NCBI RefSeq assembly: GCF_900188005.1 | Contig: NZ_FZNR01000005.1 | Location: 310,001 to 374,000, forward strand | Origin: Actinoplanes regularis | Lineage (GTDB): Bacteria > Actinomycetota > Actinomycetes > Mycobacteriales > Micromonosporaceae | Length of the DNA stretch: 64,000 nt | Direction of reading: 5' to 3' | Part shown: positions 9,561 to 18,861 of the stretch, piece by piece | How positions within the stretch are numbered: position 1 is the first letter of the stretch | Layout: each line of letters begins with the position of its first letter | Notes under the pieces: generated by a model | What the model saw: the letters and a program-made list of their open reading frames with translations, nothing else | Databases searched by the model: none | What the model was told of the DNA's origin: nothing | Made by a program: the position numbers and the translations under genes

Positions 9561-10106
9561 ATGACGATGCGTGTGTCAGTCTGGAAGGCGATTGCGTTCA
9601 TAACGGCGGTGGTCGTCGCCGCGACCACCCTGACCGGTGTCAAAGCCGCGCACGCGATCTGCCTGGCGTTGCCCCGGGATTCCGGATTCGAGCAACAGCG
9701 GTCCGGATCGGTGCGGTCGCCCTGGATCGGCGAGGGGCGAGTGGGAATTGATCGAGGAAAAGGCTACAGCCTGTCCGGATCAAACAATGCCTGGGCGCGG
9801 AACGTCAGCGGATGGAACGCGATCCGGCAATCCGTTTATCTGTACAAGGGCGAGCTGCATACGTTGACCGTCGCTATTCGGAGTTCGGGGAACGTGCGGG
9901 ACGGTTACACCGGATTCCGGAACGAGGCCCAGCGTCCGGTCGCGGAGGTGAAATTCGGCCCGCTCACTCGGTATCGGACCTTGAGGGTCCAGTTCCGTCC
10001 GGCCGTCACCGGCAGGTACAACCTCTTCGCGGGCTTCTGGGCGCTGGGTCAGGACGCGTGGATCCAGATCGACGAAGTCCATCTCGAGCGCCCGTGCTGG
10101 GACTAG
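9561..10106 (+). CDS. Secreted protein with a predicted beta-sandwich domain
   Basis: 181 aa. A signal peptide is clear (basic MTMRVSVWK, hydrophobic core, AHA end near residue 31). The mature part reads as an alternating beta-strand protein of carbohydrate-binding-module type: a bounded Cys near the N-terminus, GKGYSLSGSNNAWARNVSGWN, and a C-terminal WIQIDEVHLERPCWD typical of jelly-roll modules. Two cysteines could form a disulphide joining the termini. No catalytic domain is present. The start has AGGAG 5 nt upstream. Ligand unknown. Confidence 0.65.
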   Translation: MTMRVSVWKAIAFITAVVVAATTLTGVKAAHAICLALPRDSGFEQQRSGSVRSPWIGEGRVGIDRGKGYSLSGSNNAWARNVSGWNAIRQSVYLYKGELHTLTVAIRSSGNVRDGYTGFRNEAQRPVAEVKFGPLTRYRTLRVQFRPAVTGRYNLFAGFWALGQDAWIQIDEVHLERPCWD

Positions 10107-10200
10107 CCGTGGTCCTGTCCTGGGTTCCGGCCGAGGCGGTGGAGAAGAGCGCGGTGCCGCTGCCGGTTGGGTTGTGGCTGTGCACCAAGGCAACGAGCGG

Positions 10201-11712
10201 TCAGCCGACGGCGGCCCGGGTCGGCGGATGGCCCGGGTCCGGCACGGGGCCGAGCGGCGTTGCCGACGGGGACGGGGCGCAGATCATCGTGTTGCGGCCG
10301 GCGGCCTTCGCCGAGTAAAGCGCCGCGTCGGCTCGCCCGGTCAGCTCCTGAACGGTTTCCCTGCCGTCCCAGGTGGCTACCCCGACGGAGACCGTCTGCC
10401 CATCCGGGGTGACCTGTCGCAGGTATTCCACCAGCAGCGCGGCGTTGTCGGGGTCGGTGCCGCTCAGGATCAGGCCGAACTCCTCGCCGCCGTAACGGGC
10501 CAGCAGGTCGTCCGGACGCAGGGCCGCCTGCCACGCCGACGCGGCCGCCTGCAGCAGCGCGTCTCCGGCCGGGTGCCCGTGGGCGTCGTTGTACCGCTTG
10601 AAGTGGTCGAGGTCGAGCAGAGCGACGGTCACCGGCTGGCCGGTGCGTCGCGCCGTCGCCAGGCGGTCGGGCAGGCTGACGTCCCAGCGACGCCGGTTCG
10701 CGATGCCGGTCAGGGCGTCACGGTTGGCCAGCGTCGCCAGCTGGTCGGCCTGTGTCAGGGTCTGCCGGATCAAAAGGCCCATACGCATTATGACCAGGAG
10801 AAACAGTAGGACCGCGCCGATCGTGATGGGCGCCCAGTCGATGCTGGTGGGGTCGCTGGCGCCCTGCTGCGCCAGCACACCCGGGGCCAGCAGTGAGGCG
10901 GTGCCGAGCACGGCCAGCCGGCGCCGGCTCAGACTGGCGGTGGGCGCCGGTTGCGGCTCCGACAGCTGAGCCATGTCCGGGTGCAGGGCGGCCGCCGACC
11001 AGAGCAGGTACGTCAGCAGCCAGAAGAGATCCGCGACCAGGCTGAGTTGCTGGCTGCCGACGCTGACCAGGCCGGTGAAGACGGTATCGGCGGCGAGGAC
11101 GCAGACGAGCGCGCTGGTGATCAGCCAGTAGCTGCCGGTGCGTGTCCCGGGCATGATCAACAGCCGGATCGCGATGCAGAGCAGCAGCAGGTCGCCGGCG
11201 GGGTACGCCATCGAAACGATCGACTCGCCCAGGCTCAGCGAGGTGTCCTGGGCCAGTGGCCCGATCACGTAGACCCAGCTGAGCAGCGTGACACCGGTGG
11301 ACACGATGCTCGCGTCGATGAGACTGCTCCGGTCGCTGCCGCGCGCACGCCCGCGGACCAGCAGCACGGAAGCGGCGATCAACAGCGGAAAGCCGGCGCA
11401 GAAGGCGATGTCGGCGGGGGAGGGGTAGAGCTCCTCCCCCGCATAGAAGTAGGAGGTGAACATCAGCTCGCCGATCGCCCACAGGCTCAGACCGGCGGCG
11501 AACAGCAACCAGGGCAGTTTGTGAGCCGGCCGCCGGCGGCGCACACCGGTTAGGAGCACGACCACGCTGGTGACGCAGAAGGCGTCGTAGATCAACCAGC
11601 TGAGCCAGTGGTCCACCGGCACGAACGAGTAGGCGCCGATGACCACGGTTCCGACGATCAGCCACGCCACCCATGACCGAGGTCCTTTTAGCCGATGCAC
11701 GGCTGGTTCCAT
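10201..11712 (-). CDS. Membrane diguanylate cyclase (GGEEF)
   Basis: 503 aa. About nine hydrophobic helices (residues 15-310) form a membrane sensor region, followed by a full GGDEF domain (about 340-495) with the active-site signature ARYGGEEFGLIL. An RxxD inhibitory site (RPDD) lies five residues before GGEEF. It should make c-di-GMP from two GTP and be subject to product inhibition. A small gene (11762-12121) lies just upstream on the same strand. The tail after about residue 475 is Pro-rich and unstructured. Confidence 0.92.
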   Translation of the reverse strand: MEPAVHRLKGPRSWVAWLIVGTVVIGAYSFVPVDHWLSWLIYDAFCVTSVVVLLTGVRRRRPAHKLPWLLFAAGLSLWAIGELMFTSYFYAGEELYPSPADIAFCAGFPLLIAASVLLVRGRARGSDRSSLIDASIVSTGVTLLSWVYVIGPLAQDTSLSLGESIVSMAYPAGDLLLLCIAIRLLIMPGTRTGSYWLITSALVCVLAADTVFTGLVSVGSQQLSLVADLFWLLTYLLWSAAALHPDMAQLSEPQPAPTASLSRRRLAVLGTASLLAPGVLAQQGASDPTSIDWAPITIGAVLLFLLVIMRMGLLIRQTLTQADQLATLANRDALTGIANRRRWDVSLPDRLATARRTGQPVTVALLDLDHFKRYNDAHGHPAGDALLQAAASAWQAALRPDDLLARYGGEEFGLILSGTDPDNAALLVEYLRQVTPDGQTVSVGVATWDGRETVQELTGRADAALYSAKAAGRNTMICAPSPSATPLGPVPDPGHPPTRAAVG

Positions 11713-11761
11713 CGGTCACTTCGGCGACGAGTTGAGCCCGCCGGCCGAGCCCGTCGCGGTG

Positions 11762-12121
11762 TCAGTGCGGGCTGCGCTCGATACGGTACTGCTCGGCGAC
11801 GGTGTCGAACATTTCCCCGGCACCTGGCGCCACGCTGACCGTCAGCCGCGGGCCGACATGCGCCTGGATCCTTCCGGCGGCCTCCGCGGCGGTGTCCCCG
11901 GTCGTCCAGAGGAGCAGCAGCAGGACGATCCGGCCCGACTTGTCGTCAGTCACGCTGAAGTCCCAGGGCACCGGGCAGGGCGGCGGATGGGACTCGTCGG
12001 GGCAGAGCAGCCGGGCCAGCGGCTGCTGGAGACTCAGCGCGGCGTCCGTGTCCGCGCAGCCGACGATACGGATCTGGTGTCCATGGGCGTTGTCGTCTGG
12101 CACCAGGACGACGTTAGTCAC
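11762..12121 (-). CDS. Small protein of unknown function
   Basis: 119 aa from a GTG at 12121. The open frame continues further upstream, but that part looks non-coding (Arg/Pro-rich). The retained part has VTNVVLVPDDN, a central DFSVTDDKSGRIVLLLLLW hydrophobic strand and a helical end. It could be a small alpha/beta domain; no family recognised. It sits 49 bases upstream of the membrane diguanylate cyclase and may be co-transcribed. The start is uncertain because no ribosome-binding site is visible. Confidence 0.45.
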   Translation of the reverse strand: MTNVVLVPDDNAHGHQIRIVGCADTDAALSLQQPLARLLCPDESHPPPCPVPWDFSVTDDKSGRIVLLLLLWTTGDTAAEAAGRIQAHVGPRLTVSVAPGAGEMFDTVAEQYRIERSPH

Positions 12122-12404
12122 GCGCCAGCGTCGCCACATCCGGGAGCGCCCGTACGGGCAGGGCAGGCGCCACGGGCACAAGGCGGCTCGGCGACCAGGC
12201 CCGCCGCGGCGGGTCCCGGCCACGAACGTTTCTCGGCAGCCCGATCGCGCCGTTCTTGTTCTCTTGCTGATTCGAGCGGCCGTGCTTCCCCGGTACCGGC
12301 TGACACCCGGACACGTCGGCATGATTGAGATGATCGCGTCTGTACTCGTGCTCATCACCGCCGTGGCCGCCCGCTGACGGCCTGACCTTCGATGAGGAAA
12401 CTTG

Positions 12405-13439
12405 GTGACACCAGCAGCATCCTCGAGACCGCGTGTACTGATGGTCGGGCTCGGCGGCACCATCGCGATGACCGCCAATGCGAGCGGCGCCGTGGAGCCG
12501 AGACTGTCCGCGCAGGATCTCATCGACGCCGTACCCGGCCTCCTCGGTCTCGACGTCGAGCTCGAGGCACGTACCGTCCGGAACCGGCCGGGGGCGTCCT
12601 TGACCTTCGGCGACCTTCACGAACTGGCCGAGGTGCTTGCCGAGGAGTTCGCCGCCGGCGCTACCGGGGCGGTCGTCACGCAAGGCACCGACACGATCGA
12701 GGAGACCTCGTACCTCCTCGGGCTGTTGCACGCCGGCGAGCAGCCCGTCGTTGTCACGGGTGCCATGCGCAACCCGACCCTGGCCGGTGCGGACGGGCCC
12801 GCCAACCTGCTCGCGGCCGTCACCGTGGCCGCGAGCCCGGACGCCCGTGGCCTCGGCTGCGTCGTGGTCTTCAGCGACGAGATCCATGCCGCCGCCCGTG
12901 TCCGCAAGAGCCACACCATGAGCACCGGCACCTTCGTGTCTCCCGACGGCGGGCCGCTGGGATACCTCGTCGAGGGGCGGGCGCGGATCATCAACCGGCC
13001 TGCCCGCGGGTTTACGCTCCCGGCCGGGAGCCGAACCGGTGCCGAGGCCCGGGTAGCGCTGTACACCGCGACGCTGGGCGACGACGGTGGCCTCCTGCCG
13101 TCGATCATCGACCAGGTCGACGGTCTGGTCATCGCCGGCTTCGGTGTCGGTCACGTCCCCGAATCGTGGGTCGGCCACCTCGAGACGGCCGCACGACGAA
13201 TTCCCGTTGTCCTGACCTCCCGTACCGGCGCGGGCTCGGTGGCGACCCGGACCTACGGCTTCCCGGGCTCCGAACAGGATCTTCTCTCCCGTGGCCTGAT
13301 TCCCGCCGGCTTCCTCAGCCCCTACAAGGCCCGGGTGCTTCTCCGGCTGCTGCTCAGCACGGGGCTCGGCCAGGACGAGTTGCGCGCTGCGTTCGTCACC
13401 GCCGGCGCACTCGGAATATACCCCATGGGGGTATGTTGA
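12405..13439 (+). CDS. L-asparaginase family amidohydrolase
   Basis: 344 aa, the usual length. Both catalytic threonine motifs are present: GLGGTIAMT (T19) near the N-terminus and VTQGTDTIEE (T95-D96). The lysine-containing segment RKSHTMSTGTF matches the K of the second triad. No signal peptide, so probably cytosolic; the reaction would be L-asparagine to L-aspartate plus ammonia. The GTG at 12405 follows GAGGAAAC; a TTG one codon earlier is possible. The last codons contain the CsoR-like palindrome described separately. Confidence 0.93.
   Translation: MTPAASSRPRVLMVGLGGTIAMTANASGAVEPRLSAQDLIDAVPGLLGLDVELEARTVRNRPGASLTFGDLHELAEVLAEEFAAGATGAVVTQGTDTIEETSYLLGLLHAGEQPVVVTGAMRNPTLAGADGPANLLAAVTVAASPDARGLGCVVVFSDEIHAAARVRKSHTMSTGTFVSPDGGPLGYLVEGRARIINRPARGFTLPAGSRTGAEARVALYTATLGDDGGLLPSIIDQVDGLVIAGFGVGHVPESWVGHLETAARRIPVVLTSRTGAGSVATRTYGFPGSEQDLLSRGLIPAGFLSPYKARVLLRLLLSTGLGQDELRAAFVTAGALGIYPMGVC
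13418..13434 (+). promoter_or_regulatory. CsoR/FrmR-like operator
   Basis: ATACCCC-ATG-GGGGTAT is a 7+3+7 palindrome at the very end of the asparaginase gene, 24 bases before the DUF4396 start. Such C-tract/G-tract palindromes with flanking ATA/TAT are the binding sites of copper-sensing CsoR and persulfide-sensing CstR repressors. A TATGTT at 13432-13437 could be the overlapped -10 box. Which sensor binds cannot be told; no csoR gene is in the window. Confidence 0.55.
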
Positions 13440-13458
13440 AGTGGTTCAGGAGGTGCCC

Positions 13459-13947
13459 ATGAACCACGACCATCACCACGGTACGAACTCCGTAGCGGCG
13501 GGCAGGACGACCTGGGGGGCCGCTGCGGCGGCGACCCTGCACTGCCTGACGGGATGCGCCATCGGCGAGATCCTGGGCATGGTGATCGGCACGGCGGCCG
13601 GACTGCACAACGCGGCCACCGTGACACTTTCGATCACCTTGGCGTTCGTGTTCGGCTACGCGCTGACCATGCGCGGGGTGCTGCGCGCCGGGGTGGGCTT
13701 CCGGACCGCCCTGAAGGTCGCGCTGGCGTCCGACACCGTCTCCATCGCGGTGATGGAACTCCTCGACAACACGGTCGTGATCGCCGTGCCGGGGGCGATG
13801 GACGCCGGACTGACCAGCGTGCTCTTCTGGGGGTCGTTGACCTTCTCCCTGGTCGTCGCGTTCGTGCTGACCGTCCCGGTCAACCGGTGGATGATCTCGC
13901 GCGGCAGAGGCCACGCGGTGGTCCACCACTACCATCGCGCCCACTGA
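13459..13947 (+). CDS. DUF4396-type membrane protein, probably metal-responsive
   Basis: 162 aa. His-rich N-terminus (NHDHHH), then four or five hydrophobic helices; the first contains an H-C-x3-C pattern (LHCLTGCAIGEILG, H28, C29, C33). The C-terminus is again His-rich (HHYHRAH). This matches DUF4396 proteins of unknown function. AGGAGG lies 5 nt before the ATG at 13459, which decides against the GTG at 13441. The upstream CsoR-like palindrome plus Cys/His ligands suggest a role in copper or sulfide handling (inference). Confidence 0.8.
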   Translation: MNHDHHHGTNSVAAGRTTWGAAAAATLHCLTGCAIGEILGMVIGTAAGLHNAATVTLSITLAFVFGYALTMRGVLRAGVGFRTALKVALASDTVSIAVMELLDNTVVIAVPGAMDAGLTSVLFWGSLTFSLVVAFVLTVPVNRWMISRGRGHAVVHHYHRAH

Positions 13948-13955
13948 CCGTGCGC

Positions 13956-15002
13956 CTACGGCCAGCCGAGCAGACGGGCACCGAGAACGGCGGCGTGCAG
14001 GGTGAATCGTTGGGTGGGTTCGCCCGGGTGGTAGCCGGTCAGGTCGCGGATGCGGTCGAGGCGGTAGGTGACGGCCCGGACCGACAGGTGCATGTGGCGG
14101 GCGGTGGCGGTGTAGTTGCCCTGGTTGTCGAAGAGCACATTGAGCACTTCCAGATACGGTCCTGGACCGCCGCGGGCGGTGGCCAGCGGGCCGAGCACGG
14201 TGGTGACCAGGTCGGTGATCGCTTCCCGGTCGCGTAGCAGCACCGGGAAGACGAGCAGGTCGGCGGCGTTGAGCAGGGGAGTGGTGAAGTTGAGCTTCGC
14301 CGCGTGGTCGAGCGCGTTGTGCGCCTCCTCCAGCGACGCGGCCAGACCGGCCAGGCCGGGATGGGCGCGGCCGACGGCGACCTGCCAGCGTCCGGCGCCG
14401 AGTTCGCCGCGAAGCAGGTGGGCGAGTTCGGCGTCGACGCCGCGCAGGCCACCCGCGCTGATGCAGATCAGTTCCCCGTCGCGCAGGGCGGTCAGGACGT
14501 TGCCGGCGCCGAACCGGGCGACAAGCGCGGTGTCGATCCGTTGTGTGATCTGCGGGGTGATGTCGTGGCCGCGGCCGACCATGACGGCATGGGTGGCGGA
14601 CAGCCGGATGCCGTAGCGGTTGGCGCGTTCGGCCAGCCGGCCGGGGTCGACCCGGCCGGTGAACAGGTCGTTGATGAAGGAGACGCGCTCGCTGCCGTGC
14701 CGGTCGAGTTCGGCCCGGGCCTGACCCGCGTATCCGTCGAGCAGACCGCCGAGAATCTGCCGAACGGAATCGAGCAGTGCCGGGCCGTCCGTCGCGGTGC
14801 CGGCGTCACCCCAGTGGGCGGTGGCGGCCCGCAGCATGGTGTCGACGAGGTCGCGAAGTTCCAGGCCGGCGTCCGCTGCCCGGGCGCCCACCCGGGCAGC
14901 CGCCTGCAGCCGATCGCCGGCCCGGGCGTGCAGCAGCGCCGTGCACTCGGCCAGCGGCCGGTCGGCCGGTGACGCCGGCGGGGCGGGCTCCCGGTCAGAC
15001 AC
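13956..15002 (-). CDS. PucR/CdaR-type transcriptional regulator
   Basis: 348 aa. A helical N-terminal part and a GGDEF-like degenerate middle (about 105-230) are followed by the C-terminal PucR helix-turn-helix (NVLFDNQGNYTATARHMHL, then SVRAVTYRLDRI). It is last in a minus-strand set with an ABC ATPase and permease, overlapping the permease end by 8 bases. It therefore probably controls that exporter or responds to its substrate (inference). Confidence 0.87.
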   Translation of the reverse strand: MSDREPAPPASPADRPLAECTALLHARAGDRLQAAARVGARAADAGLELRDLVDTMLRAATAHWGDAGTATDGPALLDSVRQILGGLLDGYAGQARAELDRHGSERVSFINDLFTGRVDPGRLAERANRYGIRLSATHAVMVGRGHDITPQITQRIDTALVARFGAGNVLTALRDGELICISAGGLRGVDAELAHLLRGELGAGRWQVAVGRAHPGLAGLAASLEEAHNALDHAAKLNFTTPLLNAADLLVFPVLLRDREAITDLVTTVLGPLATARGGPGPYLEVLNVLFDNQGNYTATARHMHLSVRAVTYRLDRIRDLTGYHPGEPTQRFTLHAAVLGARLLGWP

Positions 15003-15786
15003 CGACGTCGCGACGGTCGAAGAGGATCACTCCGGCGATCGTGGTCCCAACCCCGACCGCGACCAGGGCCGACAGGTGCGCGGGGTGCCAGCCGGTGTGC
15101 AGCGGATCGGTGCCGATGAAGTAGTGGAACGGTGAGATCCAGCGCAGCCAGTGCCATCCACCGGCCATCCCGCTGATCACGTGCGCCATGTAGGTGGCGG
15201 CGGCGAGGGCTCCGGTGACTGCCAGGACCGTGGCACGCCGGCCGCTGACGGCGCCGACGAGAAACGCGATGCCGCCGAAGCACCAGGTCAGGGCGACCAG
15301 CCCGGCCGATGCCGCGGTCACGTACGACATGGCGATGTCCATGCCGGTGACCGGCACGACAATCAGCAGGACGATGCCGGGAAGGGCGGAGACGCCGGTG
15401 GCGACCGCGCCGGCCGCGGCCAGGCGCTGCCAGGCGAATCGGGTTCGGGAGAGCGGCACGGTCAGCAGCAGTTCCATGCCGCCGTCCTCCTCCGGCCGGG
15501 GGATCGTACGTGCCATCAGCGTGATCGCGCAGAACAGGGTGAGCAGCGGTCCGAGCAGACTGAAGATGCTGGCCTGCAGATAGCCCGCCGGGGAGACCAG
15601 GTCGGTCACGCCGAAGAAGTCGAGCATGCCCTTCGACAGGGCCTGCTGCTTGAGCTCCGCGGCCCCTTTGAACTGACTGTAGAAGCCGCCGTAGATCAGC
15701 GTGAACAGGGTGACCCCGGCGGCCCAGCCGAGGATCGCCCGGCGGTCGTCGCGCCAGCTCTTATGCACCAGCGGGGGCAGCAGCAT
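14995..15786 (-). CDS. ABC-2 type transporter permease
   Basis: 263 aa with six predicted membrane helices. The N-terminus VHKSWRDDRRAILGWAAG is typical of ABC-2 exporter permeases. AAGGAG lies 7 nt before the ATG at 15786, and the start lies inside the 3' end of the ATPase gene (26-base overlap). Membrane partner of the ATPase at 15761-16690. Substrate unknown; such pairs often export peptides, lipids or antibiotics. Confidence 0.88.
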   Translation of the reverse strand: MLLPPLVHKSWRDDRRAILGWAAGVTLFTLIYGGFYSQFKGAAELKQQALSKGMLDFFGVTDLVSPAGYLQASIFSLLGPLLTLFCAITLMARTIPRPEEDGGMELLLTVPLSRTRFAWQRLAAAGAVATGVSALPGIVLLIVVPVTGMDIAMSYVTAASAGLVALTWCFGGIAFLVGAVSGRRATVLAVTGALAAATYMAHVISGMAGGWHWLRWISPFHYFIGTDPLHTGWHPAHLSALVAVGVGTTIAGVILFDRRDVGV

Positions 15787-16690
15787 CGCCGGCTCCTTCC
15801 GCGTGGTAGTAGAACGACAGGAACGTCTCTTCCAGGTCCGGCTCGGTCGACAGCAGGTCGATGACCTCGTGCCGGGCGGCGGCCTTGATCAGCGGGTCCA
15901 GGCGGCCGTCCATGGTGCACTTGAGCACCGGCCCGGAGACGGTCACGTCCTTCACCCCGGGCAGTGCGGCGAACTCCTGCGGGCCCACCGGGTCGGCGAA
16001 GTGGATCTCGACAGTGCGTACGGCACGCCGGCCCAGCGACTCGACCCGTTCCACCGCGGCCAGCCGTCCGTCGCGCACGATGGCGACCCGGTCGGCGACC
16101 TCCTGAACCTCGGCGAGCACATGGGAGGACATGAAGACGGTCTGCCCGGCGGCGCGGGCCTCGCGGACCATGGCCAGGAACTCCTGCTGCATCAGCGGGT
16201 CCAGGCCGCTGGTGGGCTCGTCGAGCACGAGCAGCGCCGGCTGGTGCATGAACGCCTGCACCAGTCCGACCTTCTGCTTGTTGCCTTTGCTCATGGCGTG
16301 GACCGGCCGGGACAGGTCCAGGTTGAGGCGGGCGGCCAGGTCGGTGACGTGCGACCAGGACACGCCGCCACGGGCGTCGCCGAAGAAGCGCAGCAGGTCG
16401 GCGGCCCGTTCACGGCCGGGGAAGGTGAGCTCGCCGGGGAGGTAGCCGATCCGGCGATGCAGCAGGGCCTTGTCGCGGCGTGGGTCGAGGCCGAGGACGG
16501 TGGCGTGGCCGCGGGTCGGGCGCAGGAAGTCCAGCAGCAGCCGGATCGTGGTGGTCTTCCCGGCGCCGTTGGGGCCGAGGAAACCCATGATCTCCCCGGT
16601 GGTGACCTCGAGGTGCAGGCCTTCGATGCCGCGATGGGCGCCGTAGAACTTCGTGAGGTCCTCGGCGAGTACGGCGAGGTCGGTGGTCAT
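15761..16690 (-). CDS. ABC transporter ATP-binding protein
   Basis: 309 aa. Walker A GPNGAGKTTT (about 38-47), a degenerate signature MSKGNKQKVGLVQAF instead of LSGGQ, Walker B LLVLDEPTSGLDP and the H-loop SSHVL. The modified signature is common in DrrA/CcmA-like export ATPases. The C-terminal 80 residues form a small beta-rich regulatory end. First gene of the ATPase-permease-PucR set. Catalytic parts are intact. Confidence 0.93.
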   Translation of the reverse strand: MTTDLAVLAEDLTKFYGAHRGIEGLHLEVTTGEIMGFLGPNGAGKTTTIRLLLDFLRPTRGHATVLGLDPRRDKALLHRRIGYLPGELTFPGRERAADLLRFFGDARGGVSWSHVTDLAARLNLDLSRPVHAMSKGNKQKVGLVQAFMHQPALLVLDEPTSGLDPLMQQEFLAMVREARAAGQTVFMSSHVLAEVQEVADRVAIVRDGRLAAVERVESLGRRAVRTVEIHFADPVGPQEFAALPGVKDVTVSGPVLKCTMDGRLDPLIKAAARHEVIDLLSTEPDLEETFLSFYYHAEGAGDAAAPAGA

Positions 16691-16831
16691 GCCCCTATCC
16701 TGCTCACCGTCCCGGGCACGGTTCCAGGTCGGAGTCCGGACGACATCGGACGGCGAACCTTGCCGGGATCCGGAAGAGCGTCAAGCGCTTCCGGGTACGG
16801 CAGGACCGACGCCCGCCGCGAACCGTCGAAC

Positions 16832-17566
16832 TCAGCCCAGCGCCGCGCCCACCTGGTCGGCGAGGGTCAGGGCGACCCGGCGTTCGCTGAGGGACACGGC
16901 CGTGTGCGGCGCCGCGCGCAGCAGGTACCTGCCGTGCAATCGCCCGCCGTGCTCGACGAGCAGCTCGATGTCGGTGTCGGTCGGCAGGCCGTCATGGTCG
17001 ACGTCCCATCTGACGTCTTTCCACATGATCTGGCCGTCACGTTGCAGCCGTGCGGGGTCGCCGAGGCCCGCCACGCCGGATTGGTACCGGGCGGTCTGCA
17101 GATGCAGGGCCTCGACCAGATCCGAGGCGACCTGTCTGATCAGTTCCTGCCGGGAGCCACCGCCGGTCGCGCCGCTGGCCGCGGCGGCGTGGATCCCGGC
17201 GAGATAGCCGGCCTCGCGGCTGGCGACGTCCTGCTGGCGACGGCCCCAGACCGCCAACTCGGTCACCGCAGCGCCGACGATCATGAGCAGCACGAAACCC
17301 TGGGCCCCGGATCGGTCGGCGATCAGGAACTGCTCATACGGCGCGATGAAGAAGTAGTTGAACCAGGCGCCGGCCGACAGCGCTGCCAGGTATCCGGCCA
17401 GCCGGCTACCCAGCGCCGCGACGGCGACCACGACCACCACGAGCAGCAGCGCGACGTCGACTATCTCGATGCGGGCGCGCACGGGCGCCAAGGTCGCCGC
17501 GACGGCGAACGGCGCGACGACCGCGAGCCCGACGCGGACGCGATTGCGGTTGATCCAGCTGGCCAC
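16832..17566 (-). CDS. DUF4118 membrane protein (KdpD-like sensor part without kinase)
   Basis: 244 aa. Three to four membrane helices (about 12-110) carry the DUF4118 signature GYLAALSAGAWFNYFFIAPY, known from the KdpD membrane domain. The cytoplasmic remainder (120-244) has no His-kinase or ATPase motifs and reads as a small alpha/beta domain. It may be a stand-alone sensor or a scaffold. The GTG start is preceded at 6 nt by TACAGT, consistent with leaderless expression. Confidence 0.8.
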   Translation of the reverse strand: MASWINRNRVRVGLAVVAPFAVAATLAPVRARIEIVDVALLLVVVVVAVAALGSRLAGYLAALSAGAWFNYFFIAPYEQFLIADRSGAQGFVLLMIVGAAVTELAVWGRRQQDVASREAGYLAGIHAAAASGATGGGSRQELIRQVASDLVEALHLQTARYQSGVAGLGDPARLQRDGQIMWKDVRWDVDHDGLPTDTDIELLVEHGGRLHGRYLLRAAPHTAVSLSERRVALTLADQVGAALG

Positions 17567-17572
17567 CCCTCG

Positions 17573-17578
17573 ACTGTA
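17573..17578 (-). promoter_or_regulatory. -10 box of a leaderless promoter
   Basis: TACAGT on the minus strand, 6 nt before the GTG at 17566. No separate ribosome-binding site is needed or clearly present. Confidence 0.5.
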
Positions 17579-17706
17579 CGACCGCAGGCGTGCCGGGAAG
17601 GGGCTAAATGTCCAGATTTGAAGCTACTCGGTCTCTCGCTGAGCGAGACGGGCGGACGGCGGGTGGCGACGTACTCCGAAGGCCCGCTTTTCGCCGGGCG
17701 GTGACC

Positions 17707-18861
17707 TCAGATCGGGCCGCCGGCCAGGACGATGACGATCCCGGCGGCGGCCGCCGCGGACAGGGTCAGGACGGGGCCCCGGCGCAGCCCGAGGGTGAGC
17801 CCGGTGGCGACGGCGAGGACCGCGTACTGCCAGGCCTGGTCGAGGGCCAGCGCGAGCGGTACGGCGGAGCCGAGGATGGCGCCGATGGCGGCCGGGCCGG
17901 CGCCGTCGAGGAACGCCCGGACATGTCGGTTGCCGCGGAGCCGGTCGAAGCGGTCCGCACCGAGCAGGATGAAGGCGAACGAGGGGCTGAACGCGACCGC
18001 GGCGGCCCACAGCCCGCCGCCGAGACCGGCGGCGGCGTAGCCGACGACGGCGACGGTGTGTACGACCGGGCCGGGGGTGATCTGGCCGAGGGCGACGGCG
18101 TTGAGGAACTGGGCGCCGGTCATCCAGTGGTGCTGGTCGACCGCGTCGGCGCGCATGAGCGGGATGATGACGAAACCGCCGCCGTACGACAGTGCTCCGA
18201 CCTTGATCGCGGTCCAGGTCAGCGCCAGCAGGGCACCGCCACCGGCCCCGCCCGCGGCCAGCACCGGCAGCGTCGGCTTCGTCCGGCGTGCAGCGGTGGG
18301 CACTCGCTGCGCCAGGACTTCGGCGAGACCACAGGCGACCAGCAGCAGTACCAGCCACGGGCCGACCGTGGCGGCGGCCAGCGCACCGGTTAGCAGGTAG
18401 AGCGTCCAGCGCGTGCGGCTGCTGTGCTGCGGCGCTCGGTGCCAGCCGGGCGGCATCAGACCGGTTCCGGCCTGCAGGGCGACCGCGGCGACGGCCGCGC
18501 CCGCCCCGGCGCCGGCCGCCTTCACCCAGATCGGCGGGTCACCCAGGAACAGCGCGGCGAGCGCGAGGATGACGATCAGGCCGGGCAGGATGAACGCGGC
18601 TCCGCCGACGAGCGCGCCGGCACGGCCCCGCACCCGCCACGCGCAGAAGATCGCCAGCTGGGTGGAGGACGGACCGGGAAGCAGGTTGCAGGCGGCCACC
18701 GCGTCCTCGAACTCCCGTGGGTCGAGCCACCGGCGATCCTCGACGCACAGCCGGCGCAGCAGGGCGATGTGTGCGGGCGGCCCGCCGAAGCCGACACACC
18801 CGATGCGCCCCCACCGCAGCAACACCGTCGTCAGGTCGGCCCGGAACCGGGTGTCGCGCAT
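17707..18861 (-). CDS. chrA: Chromate transporter ChrA (two CHR domains)
   Basis: 384 aa, usual length for bidomain ChrA. The first half starts with the hallmark FGGPPAHIALL and continues with NLLPGPSSTQLAIF; the second half repeats the pattern as YGGGFVIIPLM and LGQITPGPVVHTVA. About ten membrane helices. The family exports chromate by proton exchange. The ATG directly follows the stop of a six-codon leaderless reading frame (18862-18882), suggesting re-initiation. Confidence 0.93.
   Translation of the reverse strand: MRDTRFRADLTTVLLRWGRIGCVGFGGPPAHIALLRRLCVEDRRWLDPREFEDAVAACNLLPGPSSTQLAIFCAWRVRGRAGALVGGAAFILPGLIVILALAALFLGDPPIWVKAAGAGAGAAVAAVALQAGTGLMPPGWHRAPQHSSRTRWTLYLLTGALAAATVGPWLVLLLVACGLAEVLAQRVPTAARRTKPTLPVLAAGGAGGGALLALTWTAIKVGALSYGGGFVIIPLMRADAVDQHHWMTGAQFLNAVALGQITPGPVVHTVAVVGYAAAGLGGGLWAAAVAFSPSFAFILLGADRFDRLRGNRHVRAFLDGAGPAAIGAILGSAVPLALALDQAWQYAVLAVATGLTLGLRRGPVLTLSAAAAAGIVIVLAGGPI

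Noticed and set aside
12321..12377. An 18-codon hydrophobic reading frame before the asparaginase gene
   Set aside because: No ribosome-binding site or promoter box; too short to support.
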